A DNA stretch of 22,686 nucleotides from Azolla pinnata (taxonomy: Eukaryota > Streptophyta > Polypodiopsida > Salviniales > Salviniaceae): positions 1 through 22,686 of the forward strand of contig JBBBWG010009602.1 in NCBI GenBank assembly GCA_037176905.1, read 5' to 3'. A model generated the notes under the pieces. It was not told the DNA's origin. It was given only the letters and a program-made list of their open reading frames with translations, and ran no database searches. The stretch's first letter is position 1. Each line of letters opens with the position of its first letter. A program made the position numbers and the translations under genes. Positions 18,522 through 22,686 of the stretch are shown piece by piece.

Positions 18522-21327
18522 ATGGCTTCTCTCCACCTTCTTCTCTCTGCATCTGCCCGAAATCACCTCCTTTCTCGTTCCAACCACGCTACAGGTAAGC
18601 TCTCCCTTCCTCCCTCTCTCTCCCCCATGTCATCTTCCTAAACCTCTCTTCTGCGCTTCTTCTTTCCCTTCGTTTTTCGTGGTCATTCTGTCAGGTTTTT
18701 TCTTTCTCTTTCTCTTTCCCGTTTCCTTTTCTTTCCATAATACTTCAGGCAGCGGTTCCGATCCTTCTGTTTCCTACCATTCCTCCCTTAGCTCATCTGT
18801 CTTATGCGCTCGTACCCTCACGTTTTGGGCCTCGATTGGCTTCTTCAATAACAAAGAAACCTGACCTGAATGATGCTGCTTTGAGAGCGAAATTAGCTAA
18901 GCGTACGGGACACAACTGTTACGGAGAACCCGCTTGGCCCAATGATCTCTTACATACATTTCCTGTCGTAAATTTCACTGTAAAAGAACCTCCTTGCCAA
19001 TCTTCTCCTCTCGGAAAGCTAGAAAATTCCATTTTTCAATTCGAGAATTCGGAATTGCGCCATACAACACTGAAAAGTTGTCTTTTTACTCTGCTGGTGG
19101 CGAGTATATCTAAGAATCGGTTATAATCCAATCAGATCGGCTATTTCATATTAGTGATGTCAATTACCATGAGTATCAATAGGGATGTAGCGCAGTTCAG
19201 TATGTTTCTTTCCTAAATGCTGCGTGGATGCGCTTCTGTCCTAGAAATATCTAGAATTGTAGGATTTTAAAGTTGGAATGGTAGCTTTCCAGGATTCCAA
19301 ATTGTGAGCGTTTAACTCGAAATTAACGACACATTGTCCATCAAAATTCTGTTTCAGCTTTGAAGTACTGCTGTTTTTGTCACCAAAATGTTCGAGCTTT
19401 TAGGCTATGGTTCAATGAAGAAATTAACAGAAGGTGTAGGGTTTGATAACATCTCGAGGTGCAATCTACTATGTGGCGTGCCAAAGGAGTCATGCTTGGT
19501 AGAGTCCCAGTCAGAAACAGGCAAAGTCAAATCTATACATATAGATAAAGGGAGGAAAGTTGGACGATAGTGGCAATAACTGTACCATCTCATAGTCTTT
19601 AAAACTTCAAGATGATATAACATATTTTTGTGCTTATGTGTATCCACATCTTTATGCGATTGTAATAGTTAAAGGAATTCTGTCTACCTAAACATAGAAT
19701 ATTATTGGCAAAATTTTTCGAGGTTGTGCAAGAAAATGCTTGGTTTATGTACTTTTCTTGTCTTCTTTGATTCTTCAGCATACAGTCCTTTTAGCTGGAG
19801 ACAGTGGCACGTCGAGTTTCTAGATCCACATCTGGTAAGGGTGCTATGTTTACTACATATTTTATATAATGGGCAAATAATCTTGATTATATTGATATGG
19901 TATAGGTTTTTTATTTGTTATATATATTGTTACAATCTTGGATAGCGTACTGAGTTACAAACTCCACATCTTGTAATGGTGCTGGCTTTACCCTGTATTA
20001 ATAGTATACAATGCACATATGACCTTGATCAGGACTCAGTGCCGATGCAAACTATAGGTTCTTTATTTATTGTTCAGTACCATAGTTACGATTGTAGATA
20101 GCACGTTGAGTAGCAAGTTCCACATATGTTAACGGTGCTATATTTACTGGATATAGTATATAATGGGAAACATGGCCTTGCTTAGGAGCAAGTGCTGATG
20201 CAAGGGGGATTGTTTTCGAGTATTGTAGATATGGTTATAGGTTATCAATTTCATATGACAAAATGTTTTGCAGAGACTTGAAGCCCGATCTAGAAAGCTC
20301 AGTAAACGTTGTAATCATGCTACATATTCTTCATCCCTAGAGGGGCCAACCCCGGATACAGAGAGATTGCAACTTAATCCACCCAAATATGCATTGGGAA
20401 AGGATGTTTTGGAGCCATTGCTGAGGTTTCCATGGGCTAAATTCTCGGAAAGGCTTTCGGAACACATGGTTGAGACTGTTTGGACCTTTGGAAAGTGGCT
20501 TGTTGTTCCAGCTCTGGTTATCAGTGCCGTAAGAGAAGTTGTTTTTGCTATATCGGTGGGAAAAGAGCTGTTTATACCACTTGGGCTGCTTGGAGGCACT
20601 ATGGCAGGTGGTATCTTACGAGAGATAACCTTGTCTTTTGGTACTGTTGCTTTTCAGGTACTCTTCCTCTCTCTCTCTCTCTCTCTCTCACAGACACATT
20701 AGTTTATATGTATGGCTGGAAAGTATTCTGTGGAGATAACATTATGTTCTTTTTTCTCTACCCTCATATTTTACTAATGGTTTGTCTGGTGCGTGTCTAC
20801 ATGCATATGTATGTACACAATGTGAAATGTGCATGCATGCAAATGTACAAACATACACACACACACACACACACACGCATGCATATCTATATCTATATCT
20901 ATCTATATATACTTATATTTAAGGTGATCTGAAGATGTAGGATACGTTCCTACATTCTCTGGCTTCATATTACTGCTGTCCGCTTACAGTTGTGTTTACA
21001 TGTGACATGACCTTTATCTAAAAAAGTTATTATAAGGTACTCTGCTAATATGTTTCTAGCCATTAGGGTTTTCTATGGACATGATTCACAGCATGGATAG
21101 ATCAGCATACGGTTTTATGTTTTTGTGACCAGGGTGGAGAGCTACCATTCCACATTCTCCTCCTGATGGGATTGCTATTTGGAGTATTGAAAGTCATGTC
21201 ATACAAGATTCCGATTCTTTGGGTCCACGTCTGTTTGCTCCAGTTCTCGAACGCCGGGTTATGGCAGACAATTCGGTTTGCAAACAGGGGAAGAAACCTT
21301 GAGAAAGCTTCAACAATGGAGATCTAG
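18522..21327 (+). CDS. Predicted organelle-targeted membrane protein, family not recognised
   Basis: Best model: exons 18522-18594, 19779-19834, 20274-20657, 21133-21327, all GT..AG and in phase, 235 aa. ATG at 18522 is in a good context (GCCATGGCT). The first 60 residues are rich in Ser, Leu, Arg and His with few acidic residues, resembling a plastid or mitochondrial transit peptide. Exon 3 reads [18 protein letters not shown]. The C-terminal half has a [14 protein letters not shown] motif (91-104) and hydrophobic segments at about 118-136, 141-158 and 176-192, perhaps a fourth near 196-209. An optional exon with a strong acceptor at 18749 reads on in frame as Ser-rich transit-like sequence but meets TGA at 18862-18864; using a weak donor after 18811 would keep the frame. 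The two C-terminal exons are the most certain; exons 1 and 2 are least certain. Function unknown. Confidence 0.72.
18851..18970 (+). pseudogene. petD: Plastid petD (cytochrome b6f subunit IV) fragment in an intron
   Basis: Forty codons read [17 protein letters not shown], then [15 protein letters not shown] and FPVV, matching the start of PetD exon 2 (residues about 4-43). Similarity stops abruptly after FPVV, where the usual ILGTIAC is replaced by unrelated sequence. PetD is a membrane subunit of the thylakoid cytochrome b6f complex and is normally plastid-encoded, about 160 aa. This is a truncated insertion (nuclear plastid DNA). It is out of frame with the exon 1 to exon 2 reading of the host gene, though in the frame that starts exactly at the 18749 acceptor. 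No stop interrupts the 40 codons. Confidence 0.88.
19800..20250 (+). repeat. Tandem copies of exon 3 end plus donor in the following intron
   Basis: The segment around the exon 3 donor (GAGTTTCTAGATCCACATCT, then GGTAAGGGTGCTATGTTTAC, from 19814) recurs at 19952 (GAGTTACAAACTCCACATCT, TGTAATGGTGCTGG) and 20108 (GAGTAGCAAGTTCCACATAT, GTTAACGGTGCTAT). Downstream intron sequence is repeated too (ATGCAAACTATAGG/GATATGGTATAGG; ATAGTATATAATGGG). The GATAGC.CACGTTGAG lead-in of copy 3 resembles exon sequence GACAGTGGCACGTCGAG. Offsets are 138 and 156 bp. Confidence 0.75.
20666..20912. repeat. Microsatellites in the last intron of the membrane-protein gene
   Basis: A (CT)n run at about 20668-20690 just after the donor, a (CA)n run at about 20852-20876 and an (ATCTAT)n run at about 20884-20908. 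Open frames here are artefacts of these runs. Confidence 0.85.
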
Positions 21328-22550
21328 GGAGGGCTTCCCTCTGATTGAGCAACAAGACACGTTTATGGGATCTTGGACATGTCAAGCACGAGATGGTTAA
21401 GAGTGTGTGTATCAGTGCGGCCCTATGAAGAATGATTGACATAGTATAGCTGGTCAGGGCATTGGCGAGAGTCAAGAGAGGTCTTGATGAGGAGGATTTG
21501 TAATGATGGATTGAATACACGGTGAATGCAAAAGGTGATAATTGGAGCATAGACAGGTTTAGGTCAAGAGAGATTCTATCGCTAAGCACAAAACTGTGGA
21601 GATGTAATGCATGCACAATGATTGACAGCTTCCGTGATTTTCACAGATGAGGAAGGAAGTGCGAGAGGACTGTTGGAATGAAAAACACAATGAATTTGGA
21701 TGTCCTTTCTGCTATCTTTGAAACCCCCTAGACCTTGTACAAGGTCAGAAATTCGGTTTGTGTTGTGGATCATTGGAGAAGACAAGCATTGTGTGCAGCA
21801 TTGGAAGTGTTGCTCGATGGCTTTCATGGACGATGAAACGAATGATTAGGAATGGGTATGTGCCTTTGACATTCGAGAGTATGTATGCGTGTGCACAATG
21901 GAGACCCTCCTCGAATGAGATGTAACTCGGTTTTGCTTGTTATACGCTTTTATACCTATTATGGTGTGGCGATGGTGGCAGCTAGTAACAATGCTGATTT
22001 CTAATATGTTGCATCTTTTGATGCTGGGGCTCACAAGATGGAGGATTTGGAACGTGAAGCGCTTTCGTCGCTTGATCCAAGAAGAGGGAGCGATGATTTG
22101 CTTTGCTTTCTTTTGCAATTGGGCTAAACAAACTGGAGCGGAGTTTGAATCTCGCTTCTAAAACCTAGCTGAAAGTACTGTGCCCTTCTCGTTGCTCGAT
22201 AATATTAGCATTCATGTTATCTCATTCTTTCCTTACATATGAACATAGATGTGCGGTTTATGGAGGAAGTCAGCATTGCTAGCGAAGCAAAACACCATGG
22301 GGCTGTGGTGCTTGAACTCCATTGCAGCTGGGGGCTTGAGGAGGACTTGGAAGTTTGTTGGGTTGCAAGTGAAGGGTGCTGCTCTCGTGCAAATTGATCA
22401 GTCAATCGGATCTTGGAACAATTGTGCACTGCCAATAGTGATTTCAGCAGAGAGACTGCTACGGAGTTGGAAATGCTAGATTTGAATCAGAGATGCAACA
22501 ATTGAATTAGAGATGCAAACAATGTGTGTGTGTGAGGGACAAAGAGAGAT
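21328..22550. other. 3' flank and intergenic DNA, no gene recognised
   Basis: This contains the 3' untranslated region of the membrane-protein gene and about 1 kb of unassigned DNA. Plus-strand frames at 21937-22161 (opens on TTG) and 22249-22479 (ATG) and minus-strand frames at 21616-21194 and 22435-22217 have no recognisable domain or splice context, so none is called. Confidence 0.5.
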
Positions 22551-22552
22551 TC

Positions 22553-22609
22553 AATTAGGGTTTTAAACGATTTTGGGTCAAGAGGTTCGAGGTCTTACAA
22601 GATTTAGGG

Positions 22610-22686
<77 letters not shown>
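22553..22686. promoter_or_regulatory. Telo-boxes next to a (GA)37 tract at the window edge
   Basis: TTAGGGTTTT (22556-22565) and ATTTAGGGTTT (about 22602-22612) are telo-boxes on the minus strand. They are followed by 74 bp of perfect GA (22613-22686) that continues past the window. Telo-box plus GA-repeat pairs mark plant promoters and Polycomb response elements in Arabidopsis. A promoter of a gene beyond the edge is possible but unseen. Confidence 0.5.

Noticed and set aside
18427..18864. 145-codon frame running from the GAA repeat into the optional exon
   Set aside because: It starts on TTG and reads straight through the intron after 18594; the spliced ATG exon is a better explanation.
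18836..19126. Functional transfer of petD to the nucleus
   Set aside because: Only about 40 of about 160 residues are present, the match breaks off abruptly, and it is out of phase with the transit-peptide exon.
20480..20932. 150-codon plus-strand ORF overlapping exon 4
   Set aside because: Out of frame with the conserved exon and extended only by CT, CA and ATCTAT microsatellites in the intron.

Overview
The window looks like nuclear DNA of a land plant. The coding genes are split by spliceosomal GT..AG introns and belong to families that are typical of plants: a myristoylated receptor-like cytoplasmic kinase, an A20/AN1 stress-associated protein, a BTB protein with a Cys-rich N-terminus, and a probable organelle-targeted membrane protein. 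Telomere-type repeats are of the plant TTTAGGG form. A 120-bp fragment of the plastid gene petD inside an intron carries C at three positions where C-to-U RNA editing would restore the conserved codon. That hints at a lineage with heavy plastid editing (fern, lycophyte or hornwort), but this is inference.

Layout. 1-2593: upstream of the kinase, with a TG/CATG microsatellite cluster and a seven-copy degenerate tandem repeat. 2594-6548 (+): six-exon RLCK-VII/PBL-like kinase, 412 aa. 6549-8550: no gene, ending in a large alternating purine-pyrimidine microsatellite block that contains a 268-bp tandem duplication. 8570-10590 (+): A20/AN1 SAP gene with a TATA-like element, a 5' leader intron of about 1.3 kb and an intronless CDS of 156 aa. 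10591-13165: flanking DNA with two more families of diverged tandem repeats and an unrecognised minus-strand ORF pair. 14804-13166 (-): two-exon BTB/POZ gene, 295 aa. 14823-18420: a long gene-poor stretch with a 138-bp tandem duplication, C-strand telomeric repeats, an AT-rich 26-bp array with inverted ends, and a 1.2-kb G-strand telomere-derived 25-bp array. 18522-21327 (+): membrane-protein gene whose start codon lies only about 100 bp after that array. 21328-22686: no recognisable gene, ending in telo-boxes plus a (GA)37 tract that runs off the window.

The four genes do not form an operon or an obvious pathway. Kinase and SAP could both act in stress or immune signalling, but proximity in a plant genome is weak evidence for that. 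I see no gene cluster that amounts to a new biological system. The most unusual feature is the non-coding architecture: nearly every intron and intergenic gap carries its own private, diverged tandem repeat family (25, 26, 62, 65-100, 86, about 120, 138, about 145, about 140 and 268 bp). One of these has copied the 3' end and splice donor of a real exon into the following intron. No tools were available, so exon boundaries rest on reading frame, splice consensus and phase agreement only.
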